From Hysterium pulicare CBS 123377 (lineage: Eukaryota; Ascomycota; Dothideomycetes; Hysteriales; Hysteriaceae): a DNA stretch of 64,000 nucleotides. The stretch is taken from contig AJFK01000435.1 in assembly GCA_000467715.1 (NCBI GenBank), forward strand, positions 1 to 64,000, in the 5' to 3' direction. A model generated the notes under the pieces. The model had not been told where the DNA came from. It did no database searches and saw only the letters and a program-made list of their open reading frames with translations. This document shows positions 42,042 through 52,889 of this stretch, in pieces. The position numbers and the translations under genes were made by a program. How positions within the stretch are numbered: position 1 is the first letter of the stretch; every line of letters begins with the position of its first letter.

Positions 42042-44221
42042 AGATGATTGCTTTTGCCGTCGAGGTCGCGTACTGGGCGGATGGCAATGTTCTCGCAGCG
42101 ACGAAAGGTTATTTTGCGGTTTAAGCTCGCCCATACTGGCCGGAAGCGGTTCTCTTAATTGATACTCTCTAGGCGTTCAGCTCCAGCGACGTCGCGTGGA
42201 ATGGTGGTCAGGCCGCAGATAGATCGATTGGGGGTCCAAAGGTCAACCAGTAAACACGCTCTTCACGACTCCATCCGGTCCCAAAACACGGCGTCCAGCA
42301 GCGGCCAGCAGATATTAAAACCCCAGGAGATAGACGGAGGGGGGCGTAGGAGGGAGAAGTGAGCAGGTCACAGAGGCAATTGAAGGAGTGACTTAGTGAG
42401 GGTTGACTCTGGGCTGGTGGAGGCAAGAAAGGAAAGCAACACCCGGGAAAACAAGTGGAAGAGAGAGACGCTGGAAGGAGCACTGATGGGCAGCGCAGGG
42501 CCAAGCAAATCGAGGCAAATTGGAGCAGAGGGACGCCACGGCCCAAGCCCGAATATCGCAAGTGAGAGGAGCGGGTGCGACGCTATTGGTTGGTGGCTGT
42601 CGTATCCTGGAGAGCCTCTCCGAAAGCGAGAGTTGGGAAATGAGCTTCACGAGTCGACCAGCCAATTTTATCTGGCCGCTCCAGAGAGGGCCTCTAGGGA
42701 TGCTCGCCGTTGAAATTGGGCCGCCTCCCGCCTTGCTTGCTGTCGTTTCAAGCCAAAGTTTCCGATTGCTGATGTCTGAGCACGCTCCGTGATTTGGTCG
42801 AGCACGAGAGAGCTGACGAGAGCTACAGAGGCCGACCTTGCGTTAAGCAAAACATCAAGTTGACCGCCATTGTAACCGCCATGACTGCAGCTTGCATATG
42901 CCGGTTGTATATTTCGTCCGGTCTAAATGGAGCACCGGACGGTGAGCTGCAGGAGGCAAAATCGGTTCCTGGCGACTCAGACAGATTATTTTGGTGGGTG
43001 GAGTTTGTGCAGCAAGACAGGTACCACATACGGCAGATGCATCCATCCACAAGCCCAGCCGGCAGCATAAGGGTCCGTTCGCGCTTGGAGGAGTGGGGAA
43101 GGTCCGAGACCAAGGGCTCCCATGGTCCTCATAACTTCATGCATCTGCCTGTCCTGTCAGTGTAAATTTGGTAGCATTGGCCACCGCAGGGGTTGAGCCG
43201 AGCGAGTTTCATCGCCACGGGCTCCCTCCTCGCATGCGCCTCATGTCCATCGGCCATCGACAAACTGCTTTTACTGCTTCGACGAACCGCAGCTCTCCAT
43301 CTCTCCATCTCTCCCAGATCCAGCATCGCCAGACAGCGCGCGCAGAAAACAAGAAACAGACCACCTTCCGGAAATGTCAATCCGGCGATTGCGCAGTCTC
43401 GCTCGCTAGATACTTCTGAATCAGATCTCTGCGCGTCGTGACTTGGTACCGCGAACGCGCCGTCGGCGAGCCCTGAACATGGGGGGAATGGTCGTTGAGA
43501 TCGGCAACTATTGTGGCTTGACCCACGAACACCACCTCCTCCCTCGTGGCGGTTGGCGGTATCGCGAGGCGTTCTCTGCTGAGGGTGAGGCATAGTTACA
43601 GGATAGGCTTGCTAATTCTCCGACGTGTCTGTGTTTGGCCCGAGGCTTTCCTGCACTTTCGATATACCTATCCCAGATGTATAGTGAATCTGTCTGTGAC
43701 ACGTAATTGTAGTTTCTTCCAACGTCAGCACTCCTTTATGGGAGGTGTAATTAGGAAGGGGTTGATTGGCCGGTGCGTTATATCTTCAAATGAATGCCCA
43801 CGACACACACGAACCAATTCTGTTCACTGCCATCATGCATTTAGGAGAAGTTTGAAGAACTTTGTCGATTGCTTCATATTAACAGAAGTACTGCGCGGTT
43901 TTTGAGTTCTTGAGACCACTTCTCAAGCGCCACTCGTTAGAGGTCTAAGTACGAGTAAGAGCATGAACGTTGCACTTAGAGACCGTCGTCGGAAATGACT
44001 TCCGTTCTCTGTTGTCCATCTCAGTTGTCCTCCGTACCGCAAAGGTATATAGGAATGAAACATAAAAGAAAACGCTTTCCCCGCCGTATGAAACCCATTG
44101 CTGACAAGATTGATTGAGGGGAAGTTGACCTCCCACCTGTCAATACTCGCGTGCTTCACATCCAGAATTTTGTCAGTATACCCTAGTTTGAGAAGGCTTA
44201 ACAAACGATACCACCCAGCCT
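42042..44221. other. Long gene-poor stretch (2.2 kb)
   Basis: Upstream of the SH3 gene and downstream of the 2EXR gene. GC-rich ORFs on both strands (for example 43129-43593 minus) overlap each other and show no family motif or splice support. A pyrimidine-rich CTCCATCT repeat lies at about 43290-43315. It may be a long promoter or 5' leader for the SH3 gene, or hold a non-coding RNA; neither can be shown. Confidence 0.4.
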
Positions 44222-46255
44222 CTAGATCTGCTCCTCCCACTCGATACCCGCTCCCCTGCACTTCCTGCGATAGAAAAAGGTTCGATTCTTGCGAAAGCTT
44301 TCCAAGTGTGGATACTCTAAGAAGCCATTCTTCAACACATTTTGTGTGGTATCCAGAACGCTCCCTTCATCCTCATCTCCTCTCTGGTACCGGTGGTTCC
44401 AGTGAACTCGAATCCGATAATATTCATGACCCGAGAGTGTTCCGCCTGCGATCAGTTTTACGTTGAGGCCGGCTCCATTAGCAACTTGTTTGAACCAAGT
44501 CAACCCCGGCAGCTCGTCAAACCATAGCGGCACTGGCACCTGCAACGTCACTGTTCTCTCGTCGTCGGTGAATCTCTTGGAGAGCTTACGGAGGAGTAAG
44601 AACATTCCAGCGTACGGTGATGCATCACGAACCGATTTGCTCAACGGCGATGGTGATGCGTCTTCGTCCAACTTTAGGACATCGTACAAATCTTTTAGCA
44701 CGCGTTGAGCCTGATTCTTGCCTTGGTAGAAATGGACATCAAAAGAAATACGGCGGATGAGATTGAATCGGCCAAGATCAGCCAGAGCTTGAAAGTAGAT
44801 GCGAGTATCTCGACCGTATTCGAATGTATTTTCACTGTAGAAAATAGGTAAAGACTCCTGCCGTAACTGTTTGCTCGCACGAGCGACAGCCAGTCTATTC
44901 CAGACTTCGTTGTGTTCAGTAGTCCCTTCATTATGGAAGCGTAATCCATACTCTGTTTTGCCGCAGTAATGCGGTTGAATATTCCTGTCGGAACCGACGA
45001 CAAACATGTAAATCCGTTGACGCAACTCTAAAGGCAACTCCTTGAAACAGGTAAAGGACCTTTCTCGAGTAGATATCCCTTTGTCTGGTTCCGATTTGAT
45101 TCCCGTATTTTCGGCAGAATCCCAATCGGCTTCCTTTAAGTACCCGGAAACAATGTTGAGCGCCTGTGTGGCGACTTGCGCGTACTCCGTTCCTGGAACC
45201 ATTTCGAGGTTCAGCCCCAAAAGCGAGTTAAGTTGAGTCAAGCTCTCTTGTGCGTCTGAGGTGTCGAAATGGTAGGATGTTAGTCGGCGTGGGGGCGATG
45301 GCAGGTCGGTATCGTTTTCAAAAAACACACTTCCTTCGATAGGTTGCCAGGATGTGTTGAGAGGATGCTGCTCGGCAAAATTGTTGCGAGGTCGACGTTG
45401 CTGGCGAAAGCACTCTGTCTTTAGACTCTCTAAGTGCTCGTTGTAGAATGTGAATAGACTTAGCGGAATAAGAGGCTTCGCGATCTGACCGTTGGTTTGT
45501 GGTGATAATCTTCCATTCAGAGGGAAATGTAAAGGGCTGACTTTATAGTCCAGCTCGCTTGTAGAATCATCAGGCAAACTCATGGTTCTACATCGGCTTT
45601 CGGTCCTTGGTTCGATGATGCCTTCCGGGCCCGGTTCCATTACATCAGGCTTCGCTAAGCTTCGAAGACTGGAAAGTCGGTACGAACTGTGTCTTTCAGA
45701 CTCTTTGCGTAACAGAGCCTTCTTAGCTATCTCGAGCTTGTATTGCTCTTGCCAGATAGGAAGTATAAGAAGAATTCGATCCAAATGAGCCGAGCCATCA
45801 TCCACCTCGAGCGGTCCGGCTGGAATCCTTGAACTCATGAAATCTTCATAGAATTCGTGGAGTTCCTTATACTGTTCTTTTGTTACTTGATCTTTGAAAA
45901 CTTCCCCTATGATCTTCATAATAATGCTCGCATTTGCTCTATCGATACGGTAGGCAAGGAAAGTCAGGATGAAGTGCTCGACGAGCGCTTCCACAGTGGG
46001 TAACTCGTTGGGCGCATGACTTTGAGGCACGCTTGGAACGAGAAGCGGAGGAACATAGGGTTGGATCGCAAGCTCGGATGGACTATTTGAACGTTTGCGG
46101 TTGTCGAGTCGATCAGGCTCTGGAGAGGGCCGCTTCGTAGCCATTTTCGGTGATAGGATAGTGGCAGGTCTGGTAGTCGCGACCGCTGCAGCTGTTGCAA
46201 GTGTCAATGGAGTTCCACCCGCAAAGAACCGAGACTTTTTTGGTCTTCTCAACAT
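44222..46255 (-). CDS. 2EXR / F-box-like domain protein (677 aa)
   Basis: One continuous frame of 677 residues. The C-terminal third starts with FKELPLELRQRIYMFVVGSD, the 2EXR/F-box-like helix typical of a large fungal family. It is followed by the usual RLAVARASKQLRQESLPIFY and NTFEYGRDTRIYFQALADLG blocks. The N-terminal two thirds hold a helical region (VEALVEHFILTFLAYRID) and polar linkers without known domains. An internal ATG (MATKRPSPEPD, residue 38) could be the true start, because the first 37 residues are Ala/Thr-rich. No molecular function is established for the family. The same domain occurs in the gene at 55993-57187. Confidence 0.75.
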   Translation of the reverse strand: MLRRPKKSRFFAGGTPLTLATAAAVATTRPATILSPKMATKRPSPEPDRLDNRKRSNSPSELAIQPYVPPLLVPSVPQSHAPNELPTVEALVEHFILTFLAYRIDRANASIIMKIIGEVFKDQVTKEQYKELHEFYEDFMSSRIPAGPLEVDDGSAHLDRILLILPIWQEQYKLEIAKKALLRKESERHSSYRLSSLRSLAKPDVMEPGPEGIIEPRTESRCRTMSLPDDSTSELDYKVSPLHFPLNGRLSPQTNGQIAKPLIPLSLFTFYNEHLESLKTECFRQQRRPRNNFAEQHPLNTSWQPIEGSVFFENDTDLPSPPRRLTSYHFDTSDAQESLTQLNSLLGLNLEMVPGTEYAQVATQALNIVSGYLKEADWDSAENTGIKSEPDKGISTRERSFTCFKELPLELRQRIYMFVVGSDRNIQPHYCGKTEYGLRFHNEGTTEHNEVWNRLAVARASKQLRQESLPIFYSENTFEYGRDTRIYFQALADLGRFNLIRRISFDVHFYQGKNQAQRVLKDLYDVLKLDEDASPSPLSKSVRDASPYAGMFLLLRKLSKRFTDDERTVTLQVPVPLWFDELPGLTWFKQVANGAGLNVKLIAGGTLSGHEYYRIRVHWNHRYQRGDEDEGSVLDTTQNVLKNGFLEYPHLESFRKNRTFFYRRKCRGAGIEWEEQI

Positions 46256-46619
46256 TTCGTCTGTTGCTTTATCAGTATTGGTTATTAGTGAATTGACGAG
46301 TTTGCTGGTGAGGCAGTTGAATGGGCTGGTAAGTGTTCAAGATATTCCGTCAGTGAGTAGGTGAGGAGCAAAAGCTGGATGTCGTGTGTGCTGACAAGAT
46401 AATAAAGTCGCTTCACGGCCCTATATAATTCCGGTCAATAGGACTACTATTGTTCTAATTCCAAGTGAATGGATGTCATTGGGGTGGCTGGATAGACACT
46501 AGGTGAAGCTTTCACTTTCGGTGAATAGCCCGTGCTCAGGCCACCTCTCTATACTTACATTATGTTACAAGCCTAGTGTACAGTATCCAAGTGATGTAGA
46601 GTAGCATACAATTTCAATG
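46256..46619. promoter_or_regulatory. Promoter region of the 677-aa 2EXR gene
   Basis: 364 bp between two minus-strand genes transcribed in tandem. No specific element is recognised. Confidence 0.4.
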
Positions 46620-47834
46620 CTACCACTTTTTGCGCTGGTCACTGAAGTCACCGCCTCTCCGTTCCCTTTCAATCCGTTCGTCAAATTCCCGCTGTGCCTC
46701 CGATTTGGCTAGTTGACGCTCCTCATCCTTTGGAGAGAAACTAAAGCTATCTCCCTGAGCTGAGCCTTCTCTCTGCTCCCCCTGAACTGGTCTGGGCCCT
46801 AGGTTTGGCACTGAGCGTTGACCTTGGGGTGGCTTCCCCGACGCAGCATCTTTTCGAATACGATCCCAGGCAGAGCCTCCACTACTTTTTTCGTTTTGTG
46901 TTTCTACTGCAAACATTCCTCCTGTGGGCGATGCATCATCATAGGGAGATGACTTGGTGGCTGCATTCATTGTGTTGTTATAGGACGCATTCTTCGGTCC
47001 CGCTTCTGCTCCTCGTTGCTGTGTATCTGACACGAAACCTGAATCCCCATATGCATCTTGAGCTGACCATGCCTCGTTGCCCGCACTTGGCGACCCGTCA
47101 TCCTCTGCAGCAGGTTTGTCATTCCCTTGCCAGGATGACGCTGGTGATTGACGTTCATGCTGGCTCTCATTGGCATTTTGTTGCCTCCGTCTTGCCTGCG
47201 CTTCTTGGATCTTAATTTTCAAACTTGCGTTGAAATCGGCCAGTCTAGGGTCTCTCTGTACGTTCACAGCGGCAACGGCGGTAGAATAGTTAGTGGCAAA
47301 AAGCTGACCCAAGAGGGTTCCAAGAATAGCAAAGGCTGCGAAACGAGTGCCGTTCCACATGACTCTAGCCGTTGGACCTTTGACAAACAAGAATTTATTG
47401 GGGTCGAACTGAATGTCCGGCTTTAGGGTATAGAATGGAAATCGAAATGGTTCCTTTGCCCGATAGCATCTGAATATGCCTATGGAAAGCCCAGCAGCAG
47501 CTCCATAAGACGATATTTGTTGTTTTTGGGCGATATGATATGCCATTGCCATCCCTTCGTCTTGAGTAAGTTTCCGCTGTGCCATGGCCATCGCGGTTTG
47601 TAAATATCCCATTGTCGTTTCCCTGAAGGCTTTATTCGAGTAGCCTAACACAGGTGCGAGAATGGGTATGGGCTTTGGTAACCGATCGAAATCAATTTGT
47701 AATTGAGGATTTCCCGAGGCTGTTGAGGTCGAGTACGGGTCATTGTCGGAGGGGTAAGGTTCATCTGTGAACGACTCTGGAGGTGACGAGGAAACCTCTT
47801 GAAGAACCATTGGTAGTTTTGAGTTGTGTTGCAA
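46620..47834 (-). CDS. Conserved two-pass membrane protein with disordered tail (404 aa)
   Basis: One frame of 404 residues; an in-frame MVLQEV start at 47810 is equally possible. Two hydrophobic segments are visible (SSYGAAAGLSIGIFRCYRA and RFAAFAILGTLLGQLFATNY) around a conserved-looking loop (PFRFPFYTLKPDIQFDPNKF). The C-terminal half is rich in Gln, Ser, Asn, Gly and Arg and ends RERRGGDFSDQRKKW. The arrangement suggests a mitochondrial or endomembrane protein of ascomycetes. I cannot name the family with confidence, and no enzymatic motif is present. Confidence 0.7.
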   Translation of the reverse strand: MQHNSKLPMVLQEVSSSPPESFTDEPYPSDNDPYSTSTASGNPQLQIDFDRLPKPIPILAPVLGYSNKAFRETTMGYLQTAMAMAQRKLTQDEGMAMAYHIAQKQQISSYGAAAGLSIGIFRCYRAKEPFRFPFYTLKPDIQFDPNKFLFVKGPTARVMWNGTRFAAFAILGTLLGQLFATNYSTAVAAVNVQRDPRLADFNASLKIKIQEAQARRRQQNANESQHERQSPASSWQGNDKPAAEDDGSPSAGNEAWSAQDAYGDSGFVSDTQQRGAEAGPKNASYNNTMNAATKSSPYDDASPTGGMFAVETQNEKSSGGSAWDRIRKDAASGKPPQGQRSVPNLGPRPVQGEQREGSAQGDSFSFSPKDEERQLAKSEAQREFDERIERERRGGDFSDQRKKW

Positions 47835-48922
47835 TGGCGCAACACGAGCTCAAATATCAAAGAACTGGTTGTTGCGGATGAGTCCGCCCGCGGCGAAAGC
47901 TCGATAACGGTTTGAAGATGGTGGTATGTTGTGGAGAGATTGACGTCTTAAGCGACGTCCCTGGCATGACAAGCCACGACTACTGGATAGCTGCAAAATC
48001 CATGTATTAAGTAGACAGGACAGGGTCAAAGCTTCTCTAACCGGTAAATCAAAGATAATCTTATTGGAAACTACCTACTTCACTATTAACAAACCTACTC
48101 TTTACCGCCAGCCTAAACGTATGTGATAAGGAGGAGATTGTAAGTCTTTTAAGATCTTGTAAGAAAACTGTATGATTACGTTCACCATCTACCTACGTAC
48201 GTTTCATGTAATTCCAAGGTTGTTCCTCACCTGCCTGGGTAGCTGCTAAGACGCAAAATTGTCCATGCCACTCATTCGCGATTCTTATCGTCAATAATAA
48301 TGTTCAAATAATTGGTGATTAAATTCAATCGCTTGGCTACGGAATACAATATCTAATGCGTAATTCTGGGGTTGATAGAATGCAAAAAGCAAACATCCTA
48401 AAGAAAACCCGCGAGGGGGTCTCATAGGGGCCTCGTAGGGGCATCATAGCAAAACCTGATGAGTTCCAAGGGGCTTATTATACAACCAAGCGATAGTAGA
48501 GGTCATGCTCATCACCTGTGTGCTGTGAAGGGAAACAAACGTGAATATCAGTATTGATGTTCAAGTACCTGCACCTGCCGGGGAAGAATTCCATTCTATT
48601 ACTTACTGTCGATCAGTTTCCCTACGGCAGCTATCCCTCGTGCGCGGTTTTGTTAGTTGCATCGTAACCCGTTTTGCGGAGAAAGGTTGGCCACCGGCCC
48701 AAGCGGCAACCTCGCTGCCGAGCGTGCCCAGACTCTCAGAACAACCAACCTTTGGAAACACCAAACCAAATCATTCATACTCACGATCTGTCACTGCTCT
48801 TTGACAGCAGTCTGGAAGATTTCATCGCTAGCAGGATTGCTACCGTCCTCTCGTTTCTGTGAACCCGTCATACCCGGTGGCGTCGACGTAGTCGTGTCGT
48901 CTCGATAATCCCCGTGCCAGTA
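47835..48922. promoter_or_regulatory. Divergent intergenic region before the UBL3-like gene
   Basis: 1.09 kb, AT-rich from 48000 to 48400. A two-copy direct repeat CTCATAGGGGC / CTCGTAGGGGC lies at 48421-48442. No gene is supported. Confidence 0.4.
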
Positions 48923-49909
48923 ATGGCTACTTCACCTTCTGAGCAGTCAACCACGGTACCCCAATCCATTTCACAATCGCGTCCAGGGGCCTCGAATGTA
49001 GGAAATAGTGATAACAAACTGTCGTCTACACCTGTCGAGATGAGCACCTTTCAATCGACATCGTCAGAACCCCCTTCGACAATCCTTACGGACTCCGCAC
49101 CCGTTCCATCTTCAACTCAAGAGATTTCAGCACCTGCACAATCGCAATCGATAGAGAATCAACCAATTCAGTCAACAAAATCATCTTCTGACCCTGTGCC
49201 GCCTTCTACTCCTGCCAAATCCACCGCTCCCGCCATTCTCACTCGCGCTGAAACAGAAGCTATCGGCCCCTCTACTGACGTCCCTGCGACGAAGCCAGAT
49301 ACCTCCAATGGGCCAGTAGTCGTAATAACGCTACTCCTCACCAGTGGCGCAAGGCATCCGTACAAAATTGACGAGAAGTACTTGAGGAAACGGAATGTAA
49401 ACGTCGAGGCGATGGACCCGTACAACATCAGTGTATACACACTGAAAGAGTTGATATGGCGAGACTGGCGGGAAGGTATGAGTTGGCCTATTTCTACAAT
49501 GCTACGTCCGACTGTTACGAATTGCATCTGTCACCATAGTGTTTGAATGAGGAGCTGACATATTTCTTCGCATTTAGAATGGGAACCCCGACCCACATCG
49601 CCCAGTTCAATACGACTAATACACTTTGGCCGAATGCTAGATGATAAGATCCCACTCAAGGGTATGTCTTCCTCAGAAAACCAAGTCTTGGCGAATCTGG
49701 GGTTCCTCTGGGCAAAACGCCAATCGGCTGAAATTTAGCACTGACTTGTCACAGATTGCCGTTTCCAAACCGAATCACCGAATGTTGTACACATGACCAT
49801 CAAACCACAAGAGGTTGTCGATGAAGAGGACGCCAAGACTGGCAAAGGCGGTAGCCGGAGAGATGGCGATGATGAAACGCATGCTGGCTGTCGATGCGTG
49901 ATATTGTGA
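48923..49909 (+). CDS. UBL3/MUB-like membrane-anchored ubiquitin-fold protein
   Basis: Exons 48923-49475, 49578-49661 and 49755-49909 give 263 residues. The first about 135 residues are Ser/Thr/Pro/Gln-rich and disordered (STPVEMSTFQSTSSEPPSTI). A ubiquitin-like fold follows: VVVITLLLTSGARHPYKIDE, VYTLKELIWRDWREG-EWEPR, SSIRLIHFGRMLDDKIPLK and TESPNVVHMTIKP. The C-terminus ends CRCVIL, a CaaX box with terminal Leu (geranylgeranyl type), as in human UBL3 (CVIL end). UBL3/MUB proteins are prenylated, sit at membranes, recruit E2 enzymes in plants, and sort proteins to extracellular vesicles in mammals. The long N-terminal extension is absent from human UBL3. The start is the first ATG after a GTG-initiated frame. 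Confidence 0.85.
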
Positions 49910-50648
49910 TTGCTAAATGGGGTTTTCCTTTCGATGTTCACAAGGCGGACCTCATCTTCGAAACTCCTGTTCACTATCAGGCGACCTCTGCTTGTGGGGT
50001 TGGCAGTATCTGGATTTCAGGGGCATGTGTAAGAAGAATATCGTGAGCGCAGAAAGAGAAGAGTTGGCATCGTGCTGTTCGCGTGGACTCCGTGCCGGCA
50101 TCACCACAAGGTCGGTACTGAATATTCCGTTTGTTTGCCTCTTTACATCTCTTCACCAAGCGCGCCATGGAATCGGCGAGAAGGCGTTTGACTGGGTGGA
50201 AGGTCTGTTGGTGTCTGCTTTACCTGCAAGTTATGCTCCTGTTTGATCATGTGAACATACGATCAGTTCTTGGTTGTTGGCACAGACGCTTTTCATACGT
50301 CTGCTAGGGTACATTTTCTAGAATTGTATCATACTTTGATCAGTGTTTGGGGGCCAGGTATTTGTGGGGGATATCAATTACAGCGGTCTGGGAGAAGCGA
50401 TAGATTACACGATCAAAGACGCAATGCAGTGTTTGGAATCTACTGATTACTCTTTATGATGGTGATGTGAAGGTTAATACACAGAATCCTGTTGTACATT
50501 TGAATAACATCCGAGAAGAATGCCAATTCCCACCATGCCTGTTTGATGTGACTCTTCAGTGTCGTAGGTGGCACCATTTCCTCTCACCCATTTCCAGAAT
50601 CCTTGATACCGATCCCTGTTCTCCTACACAAACGGATTACTACTCCAT
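49910..50648. other. Convergent 3' region, UBL3-like / UMP1
   Basis: 739 bp with chance ORFs only (for example 49917-50246 plus). No RNA or repeat is recognised. Confidence 0.45.
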
Positions 50649-51347
50649 TTACCAATTCATTCTCATCCTGGCCTCCATCTCCGTATGGAAGTCCGGAACC
50701 TCGCGAAGTTCGTTGCCTGTCAGAAAATAGTAAATTAGCACAAGTTCGAAAGGCCAATGCCATAGCCGCATTAACTTCACACTCCCTACTCCTTCGCCTT
50801 CTCGCGTTTCCGATTTTGAGCGCTGGCCTTCCCAACACAAGAACGAAAGGAAATCCAAGAACCTACCAACGAAAATATCCTCCCAAGCTACTTCACAATC
50901 CCGCCCCGCAAGGATATCACTATGCACACCACTCGCTCCACCAAGAGCCTGCGGTCTCCACTCGCCAGCGTTCGTAATCTTAGCCTCCATACCCCGGCGC
51001 ACAGGCTCCGCGAGTCCGAACGTCCGCCTCAGCGTCTCCATCTTCATCTTGTCCTGCGTGGCGCGCCATTGAACGAGGCGGGCTTCGAGCGGATGCGAGG
51101 ATTGCAGTGCTTGTGGGGAAGAAGTGGAAGAGACGGATGGGATGGCAGAGGTGAGGTTTAGGCGGGATCGGAGAGTGTCGTGGACGCCGGGGGCGGAGGG
51201 CGCGGAGGTCTCGGGGGAGGTGAGGGAGGGATTTGAGTGAGGAGGAACGAAGCGGAGGGACTGGATGCAGTTGGTCAGTCAAATAGATTCGTTTGGTGTC
51301 ATCGTTATGAGTGAGCTTGAGAGGGTTCGGGGGTCCTTGCTTACCAT
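50649..51347 (-). CDS. UMP1: Proteasome maturation factor UMP1
   Basis: Exons 51345-51347, 50867-51260 and 50649-50716 give 154 residues. Exon 1 consists of the start codon alone (ATG|GTAAGC). Exon 2 begins SLRFVPPHSNPSLTSPETS and contains the conserved Ump1 core: EARLVQWRATQDKMKMETLR, RTFGLAEPVRRGMEAKI, GEWRPQALGGASGVHSDIL. Exon 3 supplies GNELREVPDFHTEMEARMRM-NW. Ump1/POMP is an intrinsically disordered chaperone enclosed in the half-proteasome that controls beta-subunit assembly and is degraded as the first substrate. Reading past the first donor gives a stop after 24 codons, so the first splice is required. Introns are 84 and 150 nt. Confidence 0.92.
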
Positions 51348-51698
51348 CTTGACAGTGGTTTGAATAAGTGCTTAGATGATGGGTCTAAAGTTCCGGACTG
51401 AAAGCGAAGGTTTTTTCGAGTAATGCAATATGATAGACCTTTGGATGTCGAGATGATGGTGAGGTTTGAAGCTCGTTGTTGGTTTTGAAGCTGTCGGAGC
51501 TCAGGCTGCGATGAAGGTGACGCGCCAATGTTAGTGGCTTGGCGCTTTGGCATGGATTGCCCAAATAGGAACCAAACTCTTTTGCAGGTTGCTTGTTAAG
51601 TAGAGCATGTTCTTGTGAGTTCATGATTGTTTCATTATTCTATCTTAATCTTTTGAATATATGCTATGTCTTCAGAGGGGTATATCGACTCAAAACGA
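51348..51698. promoter_or_regulatory. Promoter region of UMP1
   Basis: 351 bp upstream of the UMP1 start and downstream of the TMEM19-like gene's stop. No Rpn4-type PACE element was found by eye. Confidence 0.4.
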
Positions 51699-52889
51699 TT
51701 ATATGTGCGCTGATGTAATGCTACTGAAAGGAAGATCCCAGACTATGCAAGTCGCAATCATAGCACCAATACTGACCAAAGCTGCCATGAGAACATTAAC
51801 ACCATTGTTGTCTAGGATATCGCTTCCCGTTTCAACCTTTCTACTCTCACGACGTTCTTTTTCTGCGGCTTTTAGCCTGTCGGAAGCATTAAGTGACTTA
51901 TCGAGTGCCGTGGTCTTAGCGACGGCTTGCTCTCCTTCTTCAGTGTCCACGAACTGGCTGCGTAGTTTTGCTGCTTGCTTTACGTGCATTGTGCCATCGC
52001 TGTGTACCAGAACTTTCCGGCCACCTTCTCCCTCTATGACCTTCCCGGAACGTACATCCACCACGCTCGCCTGAAGCATTGCCCCCAGAAATGAATCTAA
52101 TAAGGTCCCACAGAATCCGGCTAGTGTAAGGGCTAGGGTGTACTGGATCTTCTCAGCCACACTCCAGGAATCACAGAAGGGAATAAGCAATGTCGAGGTT
52201 ATTGAAATGATAAAAGAGCCCAAAAGCCCAGCGCCTAGGCCAGTAAGCGTAACACCTCCATTCGTTCCCGGAGGTACAACACGCCACGGAGCTGTGATCA
52301 AGCGAGGTTTGGACTTCGACAGGATTCCTAGTTCAGAAGAGAAGGTGTCGGAGGCAACAGCTGCATAATTCCTGGACAAATAATCAGCTTAATTTGTGAA
52401 AATTTGAATCGCATCGGCATTGTTCTCTACACTCACGCGACTATACCAATAATCACTGCATTGGAGCCTCTGCTCCAACATTCACCGTCTTGTGACTTAG
52501 ATCCAGCCTCATTAATTTGCCATTTATGGACAAGTATGAGAATTGAGGCGACCAGCGAGTTGGCCAGGACTTGGATGTGGGATCGAGGTCCTTCGCCTCC
52601 GGATGAACCGGTTGCGGACTGGGTAAGCTTGGCCTTGATATCATGTTTGACCTTTCAACGTGGTTAGAAGATAATCCTTCAATCTAGATAGAGAGAAGCA
52701 TACCTTGGTAACAGCAGATCCAGCAAGAAAGAAGACTGTCAGCAATACGAAGAAAACGCTCCAAGGATGTATGGCGTGAATTACGGCTGTTAAGGCAGCG
52801 GTGATAATGCCTAGCGGGGTGAGAGATTTGTGAGACCAAGCTCGGTATACAAGAGCTAAGGTCGCTGGAACTGCGATTATCGGTTTCAT
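51699..52889 (-). CDS. TMEM19 / DUF92 integral membrane protein
   Basis: Exons 52704-52889, 52437-52651 and 51699-52371 give 357 residues. The start MKPIIAVPATLALVYRAWSH is the usual family start; an in-frame ATG 33 nt upstream is less likely. Later motifs are VFFLAGSAVTK-VKHDIKAKL, SSGGEGPRSHIQVLANS, and IIGIVA-NYAAVASDTFSSELG. The segment WRVVPPGTNGGVTLTGLGAG and a hydrophobic LALAGF-like helix follow. These are the DUF92 signatures shared with TMEM19 and plant VTE6 (phytyl-phosphate kinase); about six membrane helices are expected. Function in fungi is unknown. The loop after helix 5 (about 250-315) is long and polar. Confidence 0.88.

Noticed and set aside
43129-43593. 154-codon minus-strand ORF in the 2.2-kb gap
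   Set aside because: Overlaps other chance ORFs and lacks any recognisable motif or coding bias.
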